Shown here one piece after another: positions 7,016 to 16,109 of a DNA stretch of 64,000 nucleotides. Source of the DNA: Marinomonas polaris DSM 16579 (GTDB taxonomy: Bacteria > Pseudomonadota > Gammaproteobacteria > Pseudomonadales > Marinomonadaceae); contig NZ_FQVF01000013.1 of NCBI RefSeq assembly GCF_900129155.1, forward strand, positions 1-64,000, given 5' to 3'. Both the position numbers and the translations under genes were made by a program. Each line of letters opens with the position of its first letter. Positions within the stretch are counted from its first letter, which is position 1. Below the pieces are notes generated by a model that was given only the letters and a program-made list of their open reading frames with translations, was not told where the DNA came from and searched no databases.

Positions 7016-7040
7016 AACAGTATGATATTGTCATACTGTT
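7016..7040. promoter_or_regulatory. Perfect palindrome, ParD/ParDE operator candidate
   Basis: AACAGTATGA-TATTG-TCATACTGTT is a perfect 10-bp inverted repeat with a 5-bp spacer, ending 20 bp before the parD start. Ribbon-helix-helix antitoxins bind such dyads over their own promoter. It also excludes the ATG at 7022 as the parD start. Confidence 0.75.
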
Positions 7041-7060
7041 TTGAATTAAGGGTTCTAGCT

Positions 7061-7315
7061 ATGGGCATGCATAGAAAAACAATCACGCTGACTGAACAAC
7101 AAAACAATTGGGTAAAGAGTCAAATCGAAAGTGGTCATTTTGGCAATGACAGCGAGTATATCCGTGATCTAATTAGAAAGGATCAACAAGCCAAAGAGCA
7201 TCTTGCCATTCTTAGGCAGGCTCTCGTTGAAGGCGAATCGAGCGGAGAATCTAAACCACTTGATATATCAGCCATCAAGACGGCAGGTCGCAAAAGAATA
7301 GATGCAGCCAAGTAA
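7061..7315 (+). CDS. parD: ParD-family antitoxin
   Basis: An 84-residue ribbon-helix-helix antitoxin (MGMHRKTITLTEQQNNWV, then SGHFGNDSEYIRDLIRKDQ) with an acidic toxin-wrapping tail (LVEGESSGESKPLDIS). This is the type II ParD pattern. AAGGG at 7048-7052 fits the ATG at 7061; Met 7067 is a second option. The stop overlaps the toxin start by one base (TAATG), giving translational coupling. A perfect palindrome just upstream is the likely autoregulatory operator. Confidence 0.9.
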   Translation: MGMHRKTITLTEQQNNWVKSQIESGHFGNDSEYIRDLIRKDQQAKEHLAILRQALVEGESSGESKPLDISAIKTAGRKRIDAAK

Positions 7316-7611
7316 TGCTCAGGCTTAGCATTACACCGAAGGCAGAATCAGACCTAATCGGAATTTGGGTTTATACCTGTGAAGAATCGGACGTTGATCA
7401 AGCAGATACTTGCATTGATCAGTTGGAAACAGAAATGAAACAATTAATGAATCACCCATCTCTCGGTACCAATTATGCCCATGTTTTCCCAGGATATCGT
7501 CGATTACTGCTTGAACATCATGCTGTTTTTTATCAAGTACTTGAAACTGAAATACTTGTTGTTCGTATATTACACGAGGAAATGGACGCCCCCGAACGAC
7601 TTCTTGATTAG
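7315..7611 (+). CDS. parE: ParE-family toxin
   Basis: A 98-residue toxin with the ParE/RelE fold: LRLSITPKAESDLIGIWVYT, NHPSLGTNYAHVFPGYRRL, HAVFYQVLETEILVVRILH and the closing MDAPERLLD. Family members poison DNA gyrase; here this is inferred from family. It is full length, unlike the damaged ParE just upstream on the other strand, and is coupled to parD by a one-base overlap. The short RRLLLEHHAVFYQV core is typical of the ParE branch paired with ParD. Confidence 0.9.
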   Translation: MLRLSITPKAESDLIGIWVYTCEESDVDQADTCIDQLETEMKQLMNHPSLGTNYAHVFPGYRRLLLEHHAVFYQVLETEILVVRILHEEMDAPERLLD

Positions 7612-7684
7612 CGACAGTTATAGATAGTTTACGTAATCAAGCTCCGAGCTCACTTTGCGGAACCAGATGATGAGACCAAACACC

Positions 7685-8215
7685 TTAAAGCGCTCGCATC
7701 ATGACTTTGGCATCTTCACCGTAACTCTCGCTAGCTTGTTGATCCGTCATTTCAACAAAGCCGTGTTTTTGCCAAAATGGTACTGAGTCTTGTACAGAAA
7801 CCAGTAAGGCTTTTTGAAAGCCAGACGAGACTGCAGTATCAAGTAAATGCTTAACCATTTGAGAGCCCACTCCCCTTCCCACGGCACGTTTTGATAGTGC
7901 TAGGTCGTGCAGAAACAATGTGGGGCCATGGCTTCCTTCTGGTAGGGTTTGGTATAACTTGGGCGGCGTTTCACCGTGCCAAGCATGAGCCAATAAATAT
8001 CCCAATATGTTCTTTTCTTGCCCGCTTTGCTCTTCTAGCTCACTTTTTTCTTCTAACCAGCTTCGTTCTCCTAAATAGGCAAAACAGCAGTCTGGGGATT
8101 GCTGCCATTTGCTTTGCAGTACTTCTAGGCTTTCAGGTTCAATGTCTGAATAAGCTTCAGCTTGGATCTTTAATATCTCAGCCCACATGGTTTGGGTAAT
8201 TGGCTGTATCGGCAT
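7685..8215 (-). CDS. GNAT-family N-acetyltransferase
   Basis: A 176-residue GNAT acetyltransferase. The acetyl-CoA site is visible as LALSKRAVGRGVGSQMVKHL (about 107-126), with LHDLAL before it and PFWQKHGFVEM in the last strand-helix. The acceptor is unknown. A Glu/Lys-rich loop (SWLEEKSELEEQSGQEK) expands the region after residue 50. Two decayed copies of its 3' end lie at 3249-3386 and 5935-6072, so an ancestor or relative of this gene once followed the oxygenase. It is convergent with parE. Start chosen at the ATG with GGACGATC upstream. Confidence 0.85.
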   Translation of the reverse strand: MPIQPITQTMWAEILKIQAEAYSDIEPESLEVLQSKWQQSPDCCFAYLGERSWLEEKSELEEQSGQEKNILGYLLAHAWHGETPPKLYQTLPEGSHGPTLFLHDLALSKRAVGRGVGSQMVKHLLDTAVSSGFQKALLVSVQDSVPFWQKHGFVEMTDQQASESYGEDAKVMMRAL

Positions 8216-8452
8216 GATCGTCCTTCAATGGTGGCATTTGTCTCTGATGCACCTTATTTTTCTATTTCGTTTAAGTCAATAATGACACTAATACTCTTTC
8301 CATTTTTTAAACGGCCAAACTGCCTATCTTCAATATACACAAGCCTCGACAAACATTAATCAGACAAAACCGTTTACAGTTAGCCGATTAGAAATTAAAT
8401 TAGTCACGCTCATTTTCTTCAGAAAATAGCTCTCTCTAAAAGGCATTCAGCT

Positions 8453-9955
8453 GTGACTAAAGCACTGAACCTTTCCTCCCAAATACAAAATGTGGAAGCT
8501 ATGAACGAAAAAGTTACGAATGTGCCTAATACGCCACCATTCAAGGTGATTAGTATTGCCTGTGTAGTGTGTCTAATCTTGGGCTTTGGAATTCTGAATC
8601 CTGGTAGTTTGCCAATTAACTCTGTGGTGTTGGCGATTGGACTGATGATTTTCCTTTGTGTTGCGCGAGTTCCTGTCACTATTGCTCTAATCGCTTCCGC
8701 TTTGGTGGGTGGTTTGCACAGTGGGCTTTCCACTCAAGAAGCCATTGCGGCGATCAATGACAATTTGTTGGTCGGTTCGCAAGTCGGTATGACCTACATT
8801 ATGGTGGGTGCTCTTGCGGTTGCTCTTGCTCGTAGCGGTGTGCTCGATTTGCTCGCTAGAAAGTTAGTGAGCATGCTGGGCAATGAAGATACTCGCCACC
8901 AAAACAAAGTGAAGTGGCTGCTTTATGGAATTTTCATGGTCGCTTCGATCTTATCTCAAAATGCCGTGCCGGTTCATATCGCTTTTATTCCAGTGATGAT
9001 TCCACCACTTTTGGTTATTTTTAATAAGCTGCGTATTGACCGTCGCGCTATTGCTTGTATTTTGGCGTGTTCAATCAGTTCTAGTTATTTGTTACTGCCT
9101 ACAGGCTTTGGGGCAATTTTCTTAAATGAAATTTTATTGGCAAATGTCAATGAAGTCGGTTCTGCATATGGTCTAGCGGTAACGGCTGACATGGTCCCAA
9201 AAGCCATGTTTCTTCCTGTTATGGGCATTCTTGCTGGTATGTTGGTGGCGATATTTTTCACTTATCGTAAACCTCGTGACTACACGACAAATGAAGCCGC
9301 GCAGCAGCATCTTGATAAAACCAAAGATACTGTGTTGAAACCTTTCCAGCTGGTTATGACGCTAGTCGCTATATCGGTCACTTTAGTGTTTCAAATCACG
9401 TTTGATTCGCTGCTTGTGGGTGCCATGATAGGTTTTATGATTCTATCGATTTCAGGCATATTCCGTTGGAATCAACAGGATGATGTCTTCACTGAAGGCA
9501 TGCGAATGATGGTGCAGATTGCGGTAATTATTACCATCGCGTCTGGCTTTGCGGGTGTGTTAGAAGCGACTGGGGAAATCAAACCTTTGGTACAAGCTTC
9601 CGCTGAAATGATCGGTGATCACAAAGCTTTAGCAGCGGCTATCATGTTGATTGTTGGGTTGTTTATTACGATTGGCTTTGGTGATTCATTTGCCAGTGTG
9701 CCAATTCTAGCGCCTATTTATATTCCTCTCGCACTAACTTTAGGCTTCTCGCCAATGGCGGCGGTTGCATTGTTGGGTGCATCTGCGGCACTGGGTGATG
9801 CGGGCTCACCAGCTTCAACTATTACTCTTGGCGCGACCTCTGGACTCAATGCCGATGGTCAACATGATCACGTTCGCGATTCGGTTATTCCTACCTTTAT
9901 GCACGCTAACTTCGGCATGATGATCTTTGCTTGGATTGCAGCCATGATTCTGTAA
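8453..9955 (+). CDS. NhaC/YuiF-type Na+/H+ antiporter family protein
   Basis: A 500-residue inner-membrane protein with about twelve hydrophobic segments. Family signals are the paired N-terminal helices (PINSVVLAIGLMIFL, RVPVTIALIASALVGGL), the SQNAVPVHIAFIPVMIPPLL segment and the FGDSFASVPILAPIYIPLA and GDAGSPASTITLGATSGLNA segments near the end. These match the Na_H_antiport_2 plus NhaC-like family that includes Bacillus YuiF; some members carry amino acids, so substrate is open. The frame opens with GTG at 8453; ATG at 8501, with GGAAG close before it, is an alternative start. A terminator follows at 10027. Confidence 0.85.
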   Translation: MTKALNLSSQIQNVEAMNEKVTNVPNTPPFKVISIACVVCLILGFGILNPGSLPINSVVLAIGLMIFLCVARVPVTIALIASALVGGLHSGLSTQEAIAAINDNLLVGSQVGMTYIMVGALAVALARSGVLDLLARKLVSMLGNEDTRHQNKVKWLLYGIFMVASILSQNAVPVHIAFIPVMIPPLLVIFNKLRIDRRAIACILACSISSSYLLLPTGFGAIFLNEILLANVNEVGSAYGLAVTADMVPKAMFLPVMGILAGMLVAIFFTYRKPRDYTTNEAAQQHLDKTKDTVLKPFQLVMTLVAISVTLVFQITFDSLLVGAMIGFMILSISGIFRWNQQDDVFTEGMRMMVQIAVIITIASGFAGVLEATGEIKPLVQASAEMIGDHKALAAAIMLIVGLFITIGFGDSFASVPILAPIYIPLALTLGFSPMAAVALLGASAALGDAGSPASTITLGATSGLNADGQHDHVRDSVIPTFMHANFGMMIFAWIAAMIL

Positions 9956-10026
9956 GGCATGTAACCCCTTTTTTGACTCCTGTACGAAAAGGCTAAAGTA
10001 CAAAAATACCTTTTCAACAGCGATAT

Positions 10027-10055
10027 AAAGCCCCAGAGACGGGGCTTTGTTTCCT
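10027..10055 (+). terminator. Rho-independent terminator after antiporter gene
   Basis: AAAGCCCC-AGAGAC-GGGGCTTT forms an 8-bp stem with a 6-base loop, followed by a T-rich stretch (TGTTTCC). It lies 72 bp past the antiporter stop. Confidence 0.75.
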
Positions 10056-10108
10056 AATTGATACGAAGAAGTAAAGGTGTTATCAGCGAAAATAGTGACG
10101 CTATAAAA

Positions 10109-10543
10109 TCACTCTTTAGCTGTCGTACTAACAGCAGAAGCAAAATACGCTATAATTTCTGCTCTAGTCATTTCTTTCGTTTCATTAGAAAAACAATAGT
10201 AATCAGGACGTTGATCGCTGAAATATTGCATGTCCATTTCAATACCATCAAGGTTTGAGAAAATCCCTACTGACATGTTATAAGCGCCGCTTTCTTTCAA
10301 CTTATAAAATAAATGTGTACCGCATTCTGCACAAAAACTCCGTGAAGCCCATGCCGAAGAATCATACTCTTTGATGTGAACTTGACCTTCAATAACCACG
10401 TCAGTACCACATTGAACCGCAAAAAAAGGCGCACCACTCCACCCACGACAAGAATCACAGTGGCAAACGGTGAATTTTGGATTAATCTGATTGGCCATAA
10501 TGGTCACCGCGCCACATAAACACTGTGCTTTTGCTTTTAGCAT
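10109..10543 (-). CDS. GFA-family zinc protein
   Basis: A 144-residue protein of the GFA family (glutathione-dependent formaldehyde-activating enzyme/centromere protein V fold). Zinc ligands show as CLCG, CHCDSC and CAECGTH. It begins MLKAKAQCLCGAVT; the ATG at 10543 is preceded by GAGGAG, while an ATG fifteen codons upstream is not. Despite the family name, most members have no proven formaldehyde activity, so the reaction is unknown. It stands alone, downstream of and co-directional with the WYL regulator gene? That gene ends at 10660, 117 bp upstream, so co-transcription is possible. Confidence 0.85.
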   Translation of the reverse strand: MLKAKAQCLCGAVTIMANQINPKFTVCHCDSCRGWSGAPFFAVQCGTDVVIEGQVHIKEYDSSAWASRSFCAECGTHLFYKLKESGAYNMSVGIFSNLDGIEMDMQYFSDQRPDYYCFSNETKEMTRAEIIAYFASAVSTTAKE

Positions 10544-10659
10544 TAGGCTACTCCTCATTAAATAAAAGCTTTTGAATGTATGTCTCAATACATTTTATGA
10601 TCACCTAATGACAGCACTATGTCAGGGGTAAAAACTTATTTATAATAACGATGAAACCA

Positions 10660-11352
10660 TCAACCATAACGACAAAAATAGTCTTCTAGCGTCATATCGT
10701 GGGGCGCAAATGTTTCAGAGAGTAAATCAAGGTTTTGTATTCTATCTAAGCGGAAGTTTCTAAAATCTTGTCGTAAACGACACCATGCAACCAGTATCCA
10801 GCTATTTCTCGTACTTAATAAAGCAAAAGGTTCAATACGTCTTTGCGTCAATAGACCGGCTTCATCCGTGTAGCCGATATCAATGAGAAAAAAATTCGTT
10901 AACGCACATTGTAGCGTCGATAAATTATCGCTGTTTTTCTCTTGCATCTTCATTTGGCTAAATTGCGTTCGTTCAGAGAGAAGATTAACCTTCGCTTTGC
11001 TCTCACTATTAAGCGACGACTTAATTTTATCAATGGCATCAGAGTAATCTTTTACCAGCGAAGAATCCTTATTATGAAGTACCAACTGCTCAACCATCAC
11101 CAAAGCATTAGCCTCGTTTTCGGTAAACATAATAGGCGGCAAACGATAGCCGTCTACCATTCGATAGCCTTTACCTTCTTCTGTATAAATAGGGATACCC
11201 GAACTTTCTAATGCTCGAATGTCTCGGTAAATCGTCCTGACACTTACAGAAAACCGAGCCGCCAACTCAGTCGCCGTAACTAACGATTTCGCCTGTAATT
11301 GTGTCGTAATCGCTGTTAACCGCGAAAGTCGTTTTACATCACCGTCACCCAA
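10660..11352 (-). CDS. YafY/DeoR-like HTH and WYL-domain regulator
   Basis: A 230-residue regulator. Residues 6-65 are an HTH_11 winged helix (LTAITTQLQAKSLVTATELA, VSVRTIYRDIRALESSG) and the C-terminal half is a WYL domain (DEAGLLTQRRIEPFALLSTR, WILVAWCRLRQDFRNFRLDRI). WYL domains sense ligands, often nucleic acids, and here the target is unknown; the GFA gene 117 bp downstream may be one. A GTG codon six positions in (VKRLSR) is an alternative start. Length is typical of the YafY group. Confidence 0.88.
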   Translation of the reverse strand: MGDGDVKRLSRLTAITTQLQAKSLVTATELAARFSVSVRTIYRDIRALESSGIPIYTEEGKGYRMVDGYRLPPIMFTENEANALVMVEQLVLHNKDSSLVKDYSDAIDKIKSSLNSESKAKVNLLSERTQFSQMKMQEKNSDNLSTLQCALTNFFLIDIGYTDEAGLLTQRRIEPFALLSTRNSWILVAWCRLRQDFRNFRLDRIQNLDLLSETFAPHDMTLEDYFCRYG

Positions 11353-11475
11353 AGTACTTTCCCCATTTAAAGATCTGAAGTCTTGATGCTTGCGTATTAT
11401 TAGCTAAGTTCTACTGTTGAATTTAAAGTATAAGCCCAAATTATAAGCTGCTATTAACCTAAAAGTGATTTTTCC

Positions 11476-12570
11476 ATGTTTGTGATCAAACTCTTTCTTG
11501 CCTTGATTCTTGTGCTTGTTCTAGCGGTTTATATCGTTAACCTGAACATTATGTCCAAAGTTAATCCCATCAAGGAGGTCACGTCTGCGCCTTATAAAGA
11601 TGCCAAGTTTCATAATACTGCACCGCGCAAGCCTATGTCTTTTGCAGACACGGCTACTTTGTGGGTGCGCTTTTTTACTGAGAAAAAAGTCGATACTACG
11701 CCAAACATCAATATTCCGGTACGTGCTGTTAGCCGAGTAGATTTAGATATGCTGAGTAATGATACGCTGCATATGGTTAAGCTTGGGCATTCTTCTATTT
11801 TGCTCAAGGTGTATGGCGAATATTGGCTGATTGATCCTGTATTCTCGGATCGCGCTTCGCCCTTTCAGTTTGCTGGACCAAAACGATTCCACCAGCCACC
11901 CATTAGTTTAGAAGACTTACCGCCTATCGATAAGGTGTTGATTTCCCATAATCATTACGATCATTTGGATAAAGCGAGCATCAAGGTTTTATTAGCCAAA
12001 ACGAAGCAATTTTTGGTGCCAAAAGGCGTTGATGGTGACTTAGTTGATTGGGGCGTTGAGGCAAATAAAATTACTACTTTCGATTGGTGGCAGGAGCTTC
12101 AAACTAGCCAAGGTTTGGTAGTCTTTACACCGGCTCAGCATTTTTCGGGACGTGGTATGGGCGATGGCAATGCGACCTTATGGGGAGCTTGGGTAATCAA
12201 AACACCGCAGGAAAGTATCTTCTTTAGTGGCGACTCTGGTTACTTTTCAGGTTTTAAAGAAACGGGCGATAAGTACGGGCCATTTGACCTCGCTATGATA
12301 GAAACAGGCGCTTACGATAAAGACTGGGCCGATATTCACATGAAGCCAGAAGAAAGCGTTCAGGCTCATATCGACTTACAAGGAAAAGTGATGATGCCGA
12401 TTCACAATGGCACTTTCGATCTGGCTTTTCATACATGGCATGATCCGTTTGACCGAGTGGTTGCTGAATCAGAACGTCGAAATGTGACCTTAAGTACACC
12501 TGAATTTGGTCGTATTTTTTCTATTAACGATTTGCCCCCTCTAACGACTTGGTGGCAAACAACACCTTAA
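11476..12570 (+). CDS. MBL-fold hydrolase, NAPE-PLD/UlaG-like, membrane-anchored
   Basis: A 364-residue metallo-beta-lactamase-fold protein. An N-terminal hydrophobic helix (LFLALILVLVLAVYIV, about 5-22) should anchor it, with the catalytic part in the periplasm. Metal ligands: SHNHYDHLDKAS (HxHxDH), PAQHFSGRG, FFSGDSGYF and PIHNGTFDLAFH. The LGHSSILLKVYGEYWLIDPV opening and AGPKRFHQPP loop are those of the N-acylphosphatidylethanolamine phospholipase D-like group. A lipid phosphodiesterase activity is possible but unproved. It is monocistronic and convergent with a LysR gene; an imperfect promoter region precedes the ATG. Confidence 0.85.
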   Translation: MFVIKLFLALILVLVLAVYIVNLNIMSKVNPIKEVTSAPYKDAKFHNTAPRKPMSFADTATLWVRFFTEKKVDTTPNINIPVRAVSRVDLDMLSNDTLHMVKLGHSSILLKVYGEYWLIDPVFSDRASPFQFAGPKRFHQPPISLEDLPPIDKVLISHNHYDHLDKASIKVLLAKTKQFLVPKGVDGDLVDWGVEANKITTFDWWQELQTSQGLVVFTPAQHFSGRGMGDGNATLWGAWVIKTPQESIFFSGDSGYFSGFKETGDKYGPFDLAMIETGAYDKDWADIHMKPEESVQAHIDLQGKVMMPIHNGTFDLAFHTWHDPFDRVVAESERRNVTLSTPEFGRIFSINDLPPLTTWWQTTP

Positions 12571-12595
12571 TTTTTCTATTCGCCTTCGTTCTTTT

Positions 12596-12635
12596 CAGCA
12601 CTTTTACTCTCTGTTTTTGGGCAGTAAAAGTGCTG
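12596..12635. terminator. Hairpin between convergent genes
   Basis: CAGCACTTTTACT and its exact complement pair over 13 bp around a 14-base loop, between the ends of the hydrolase and LysR genes. Neither side has a strong T tract, so a role as a bidirectional stop is likely but not certain. Confidence 0.5.
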
Positions 12636-12666
12636 CTAACAAGACAATAGAATTAACTCTCTAGAC

Positions 12667-13560
12667 TTAATAAAAGGTCTTAGCTTCTTCTCTTAAGTAT
12701 TGAATCAATGTGTGCATTTTTTTCGGTAAATGACCAAAAGGATATTGTAGGTAAACAGGTAATGATTTGCCCTTCCACTCAGGTAAACAAGAGACAAACA
12801 CTTCAGGATGGCGCTTTAAATGTTTTTCAGCAAAATAATGTGGCAATAATCCAACACCTTTTCCTCGGATAATAGCCTCAGCGTGAAGTATGTATTGATC
12901 CACTGTAAGACGAGACTTAGGTAAATCAAAAGACACATCTCCCTGCGTTTCATGCTCTAGTACTATGTTGTTTTGCTCATTTTTAAGCGTATCGACCCAA
13001 GCATATTGATTTAGCTCGCTTGGATGTTTCAACATGCCAATTCGCTCTAAATATTCGGCGCTGGCATATAAACCTTGGCTTAATGTGCCTATCTGTTCTG
13101 AGCGTAGTTGATCGTTGATAGGCTCTCCCACCCAAACACAAATATCATTACTTTTTATCTCTTGAGATAGCTGATTACCTGTACGTACCTCAATATTAAC
13201 TTGAGGAAACTCATCCAAAAAATCAAACATTAGCCAAGAAAACCAACCTCGAAGCAAGGTTGTATGAACATAAACCACTAAAGATCCACTAATTTCATCT
13301 TTTAATTCTTCGACGGCTTTATGACCTTCATCGGCGACATTGAGCATTTTTTTTGCAAAAGGTAAAAACTTAATTCCTGCTTCATTAGCGAAAAGCCGAT
13401 TGGCTTGACGGCGTAATAACGGCTGATTTAATGCTTGTTCCAAATGGCTAATACGACGGCTCAGGGTAGACTTAGATACCCCCAATTTTTGAGCACTTTC
13501 TTTAAGACTGCCCGTTTCCATCACAGAAACGAATGTCCTAACTTCGTTCAGATCGTACAT
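12667..13560 (-). CDS. LysR-family transcriptional regulator
   Basis: A 297-residue LysR regulator, close to the branch that has MYDLNEVRTFVSVMETGSLK at the start and KLGVSKSTLSRRISHLEQ as recognition helix (about residues 1-60). The effector domain follows (ISGSLVVYVHTTLLRGWFSW). The gene is divergent from the TonB-dependent receptor at 13817, with a Fur-like box between them, so it may also act on that receptor. The effector is unknown. No truncation is seen. Confidence 0.9.
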   Translation of the reverse strand: MYDLNEVRTFVSVMETGSLKESAQKLGVSKSTLSRRISHLEQALNQPLLRRQANRLFANEAGIKFLPFAKKMLNVADEGHKAVEELKDEISGSLVVYVHTTLLRGWFSWLMFDFLDEFPQVNIEVRTGNQLSQEIKSNDICVWVGEPINDQLRSEQIGTLSQGLYASAEYLERIGMLKHPSELNQYAWVDTLKNEQNNIVLEHETQGDVSFDLPKSRLTVDQYILHAEAIIRGKGVGLLPHYFAEKHLKRHPEVFVSCLPEWKGKSLPVYLQYPFGHLPKKMHTLIQYLREEAKTFY

Positions 13561-13732
13561 TCACTTTTCCCCTGATCTACCTATAAACATCCCTAAGATG
13601 CAGTCCAAATTTTGCTTTTCTGTTCGCTTTAATACGGCCCCCATAAAACCAGCTGATCTTGAGGTCTCTTGTAGGTGTTGCAAAAAGAGGAACAGAACGT
13701 GCCACCACAAAAAATGAATATTATCAGATAAT

Positions 13733-13751
13733 ACAAATGATAAGCATTCTT
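13733..13751. promoter_or_regulatory. Fur box candidate
   Basis: ACAAATGATAAGCATTCTT matches 13 of 19 positions of the Fur consensus GATAATGATAATCATTATC, including the central ATGATAA and CATT halves. It lies 66-84 bp upstream of the receptor start, which fits iron-dependent repression. Confidence 0.6.
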
Positions 13752-13816
13752 AATATCTTTTGTATGACAAATTATACGAGATAAACTCTACTTCTACTAC
13801 GGAGAAATTGTTCATA

Positions 13817-16009
13817 ATGACCCCTTCAACTCGCCATTATAAACTGACCACTTTAGCCGCACTAATCAGCGCCACAACGTATTCTGCAACGCTGCTAGCA
13901 GAAGAAAGCACTGTCGACCTAGATAAATTGGTTGTATCTGCTTCTGGCTATGAACAACAAATTTCTGATGCGCCAGCAAGCATATCTGTTGTGACTCGCG
14001 CAGACTTAGAAACCAAGCAATTTCGTGACTTAGCAGAAGCATTAGCTGATGTAGAGGGAGTTGATGTACGCGGAGGAACAGGAAAAACAGGTGGGTTAGA
14101 TATCAGTATACGCGGCATGCCGAGTGACTACACCTTGATATTGATTGATGGCCGCCGCCAAAACGTTGCAGGTAGCGTCACTCCAAATGGATTCGGTGCT
14201 GCGTTAACAAGCTTTATGCCCCCGATTTCCTCTATTGAGCGGATTGAAGTGATTCGCGGCCCGATGTCGACCCTATACGGCTCAGATGCTATAGGCGGCG
14301 TAGTCAATATCATTACACGAAAAATAGCGGCAGAACCTAGCGGCTCTATACGCATAGAGATGGGGTTACCAGAAGACTCTAAATGGGGAGCCTCTCAAAA
14401 AACAGATCTGTACGTGACCAGTCCAATAATTGACAACAAATTAGGAGTTGCAGTTCGCGGTAGCATTTATAATCGCGAAGCATCAGATTGGATCTTAGCA
14501 CCAGGGGCATCAAAAAGCGGCCGTAATCCAGCGCCAGCAGAAACACAACAATACAATATTGGAGCTCTTTTTACATTAACTACAAACACCAATAACGACA
14601 TATGGTTAGACCTAGATACAGCAAAAACGCATTACAATAACGACGATGGTCGACTAGGAGGTCGAGACGCTACCATTCTTGAAAACGGCTCTGGCACATT
14701 GCCTGGTTATAAAGATGAACTTAGTTTTAATAGAGACCAAGTTGCCGTTGGACACACTCGTCGATTCTCTGACAGCAAGCTGGAAACCAGTCTAAGTGTC
14801 AGTAAAACTGAAACATTAGGACGCACTATTCCTGGTAAATATGCCGATATTGGCAATGCTTTTACAGGTTTCCCTAATATTATTATTGGCGATGATCGCC
14901 TGTTAGAGACCACGAATACAATATTGGATACCAAATACGTCAATTATTCCTCAGATTCTCATGTGATAACGCTTGGCGGACAATATTGGGATGCTGAATT
15001 AAAGGATGGGTTGATTCCAAATACACTCGATCAGACCATGTTAGCGGTATTCCTTGAAGACGAATGGTCCATTACCGATACGGTTGCGATGACACTGGGT
15101 GGTCGTTACGATGATCATGATGCATTTGGTGGTAACTTTAGCCCTCGTGTTTACTTAGTTTGGAACAGTACAGATAACTTAACTCTTAAAGGTGGCATCA
15201 ACCAAGGCTTCCGCGTCCCTCGTCTAGAACAACTGTCTAACGGCGTGAGTGGTGTTAGCGGTCAAGGTACTAATATAACTATAGGTAACCCTAACCTTGA
15301 GCCAGAAATTAGCACTAATACAGAGATAGGTGTTCTTTTCGATAACCATAGAGGAACCACGGCATCAGCTACGCTTTTCCATAATCAGATTAAAGATCGA
15401 ATTAGTAGCGGCGGTGATTGTACCGTTAACGCCATTTCTAGCTGCTCAGTCAATCCCACCGCGACTTATGACATTAACATTGATGAAGCCAAAACATGGG
15501 GAGCAGAACTAGCTGCCAACTTCGAGTTAATTAAGGATTGGAATCTAGGGCTTAATTACACTTGGACAGACAGTGAAATTACTGAAGCAGGAAAGAAAAA
15601 CGGCAAATTAGGTAATACTCCCAAACATATGGCCAACGCCAGTTTACGCTGGACAGCTAACGAAAAACTGAACTTGTGGCTACGCGGTGAATACCGTGGC
15701 GATGCTCAACGATTTACAGGCTTATCATCAAATCTAACCGGAAATGATAAGCTTGCTTATGAAGCCGCAGGCAACTTAAAATCTTATACTGTGTTCAATT
15801 TAGGCGGCGCTTATAAAGTATCAGAAGCACTCGTTGTTAATGCAAGTATAAACAACTTGCTAGATAAAGATTTTGCTAAATTTGAAACGTACACAAATAC
15901 CAACGGCGACGTAGCTTATGTAGGTGAATACTTCCAAAGTGGCAGAAGCACAACAGGAGGTATTATCCAAGGCCGTACTGTAATGGTCGCCGCAACTTAC
16001 AATTTCTAA
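13817..16009 (+). CDS. TonB-dependent outer-membrane receptor (CirA/FepA-like)
   Basis: A 730-residue receptor when started at ATG 13817 (an upstream in-frame start adds 19 non-signal residues). A signal peptide (LTTLAALISATTYSATLLA) is followed by a TonB-box-like DLDKLVVSAS, the plug domain (SDAPASISVVTRADL, LILIDGRRQN, IEVIRGPMSTLYGSDAIGGV) and a 22-strand barrel ending in NF. The plug resembles the CirA/catecholate-siderophore branch. It should import a ferric siderophore or similar ligand with TonB-ExbBD energy. A cysteine pair (DCTVNAISSCSV) sits in an outer loop. A Fur-like box precedes it, and a terminator follows. No siderophore genes are next to it. Confidence 0.9.
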   Translation: MTPSTRHYKLTTLAALISATTYSATLLAEESTVDLDKLVVSASGYEQQISDAPASISVVTRADLETKQFRDLAEALADVEGVDVRGGTGKTGGLDISIRGMPSDYTLILIDGRRQNVAGSVTPNGFGAALTSFMPPISSIERIEVIRGPMSTLYGSDAIGGVVNIITRKIAAEPSGSIRIEMGLPEDSKWGASQKTDLYVTSPIIDNKLGVAVRGSIYNREASDWILAPGASKSGRNPAPAETQQYNIGALFTLTTNTNNDIWLDLDTAKTHYNNDDGRLGGRDATILENGSGTLPGYKDELSFNRDQVAVGHTRRFSDSKLETSLSVSKTETLGRTIPGKYADIGNAFTGFPNIIIGDDRLLETTNTILDTKYVNYSSDSHVITLGGQYWDAELKDGLIPNTLDQTMLAVFLEDEWSITDTVAMTLGGRYDDHDAFGGNFSPRVYLVWNSTDNLTLKGGINQGFRVPRLEQLSNGVSGVSGQGTNITIGNPNLEPEISTNTEIGVLFDNHRGTTASATLFHNQIKDRISSGGDCTVNAISSCSVNPTATYDINIDEAKTWGAELAANFELIKDWNLGLNYTWTDSEITEAGKKNGKLGNTPKHMANASLRWTANEKLNLWLRGEYRGDAQRFTGLSSNLTGNDKLAYEAAGNLKSYTVFNLGGAYKVSEALVVNASINNLLDKDFAKFETYTNTNGDVAYVGEYFQSGRSTTGGIIQGRTVMVAATYNF

Positions 16010-16035
16010 TAAAACTGTCCTTTCAAAACAAAAAA

Positions 16036-16066
16036 GCCGTTACGATGGAAATCGTAACGGCTTTTT
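16036..16066. terminator. Bidirectional terminator, receptor/glyS
   Basis: GCCGTTACGAT-GGAA-ATCGTAACGGC is an 11-bp perfect stem with a GNRA-type tetraloop, flanked by AAAAA on the left and TTTTT on the right. It can stop transcription of the receptor gene and of the convergent glycyl-tRNA synthetase gene. Confidence 0.9.
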
Positions 16067-16109
16067 ATTCATAAATTTGACTAGTACATCAAACTTATCT
16101 CAAACCAAA

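Noticed and set aside
7022..7060. Upstream start of ParD at 7022
   Set aside because: It lies inside the perfect palindrome and has no ribosome site; ATG 7061 has AAGGG.
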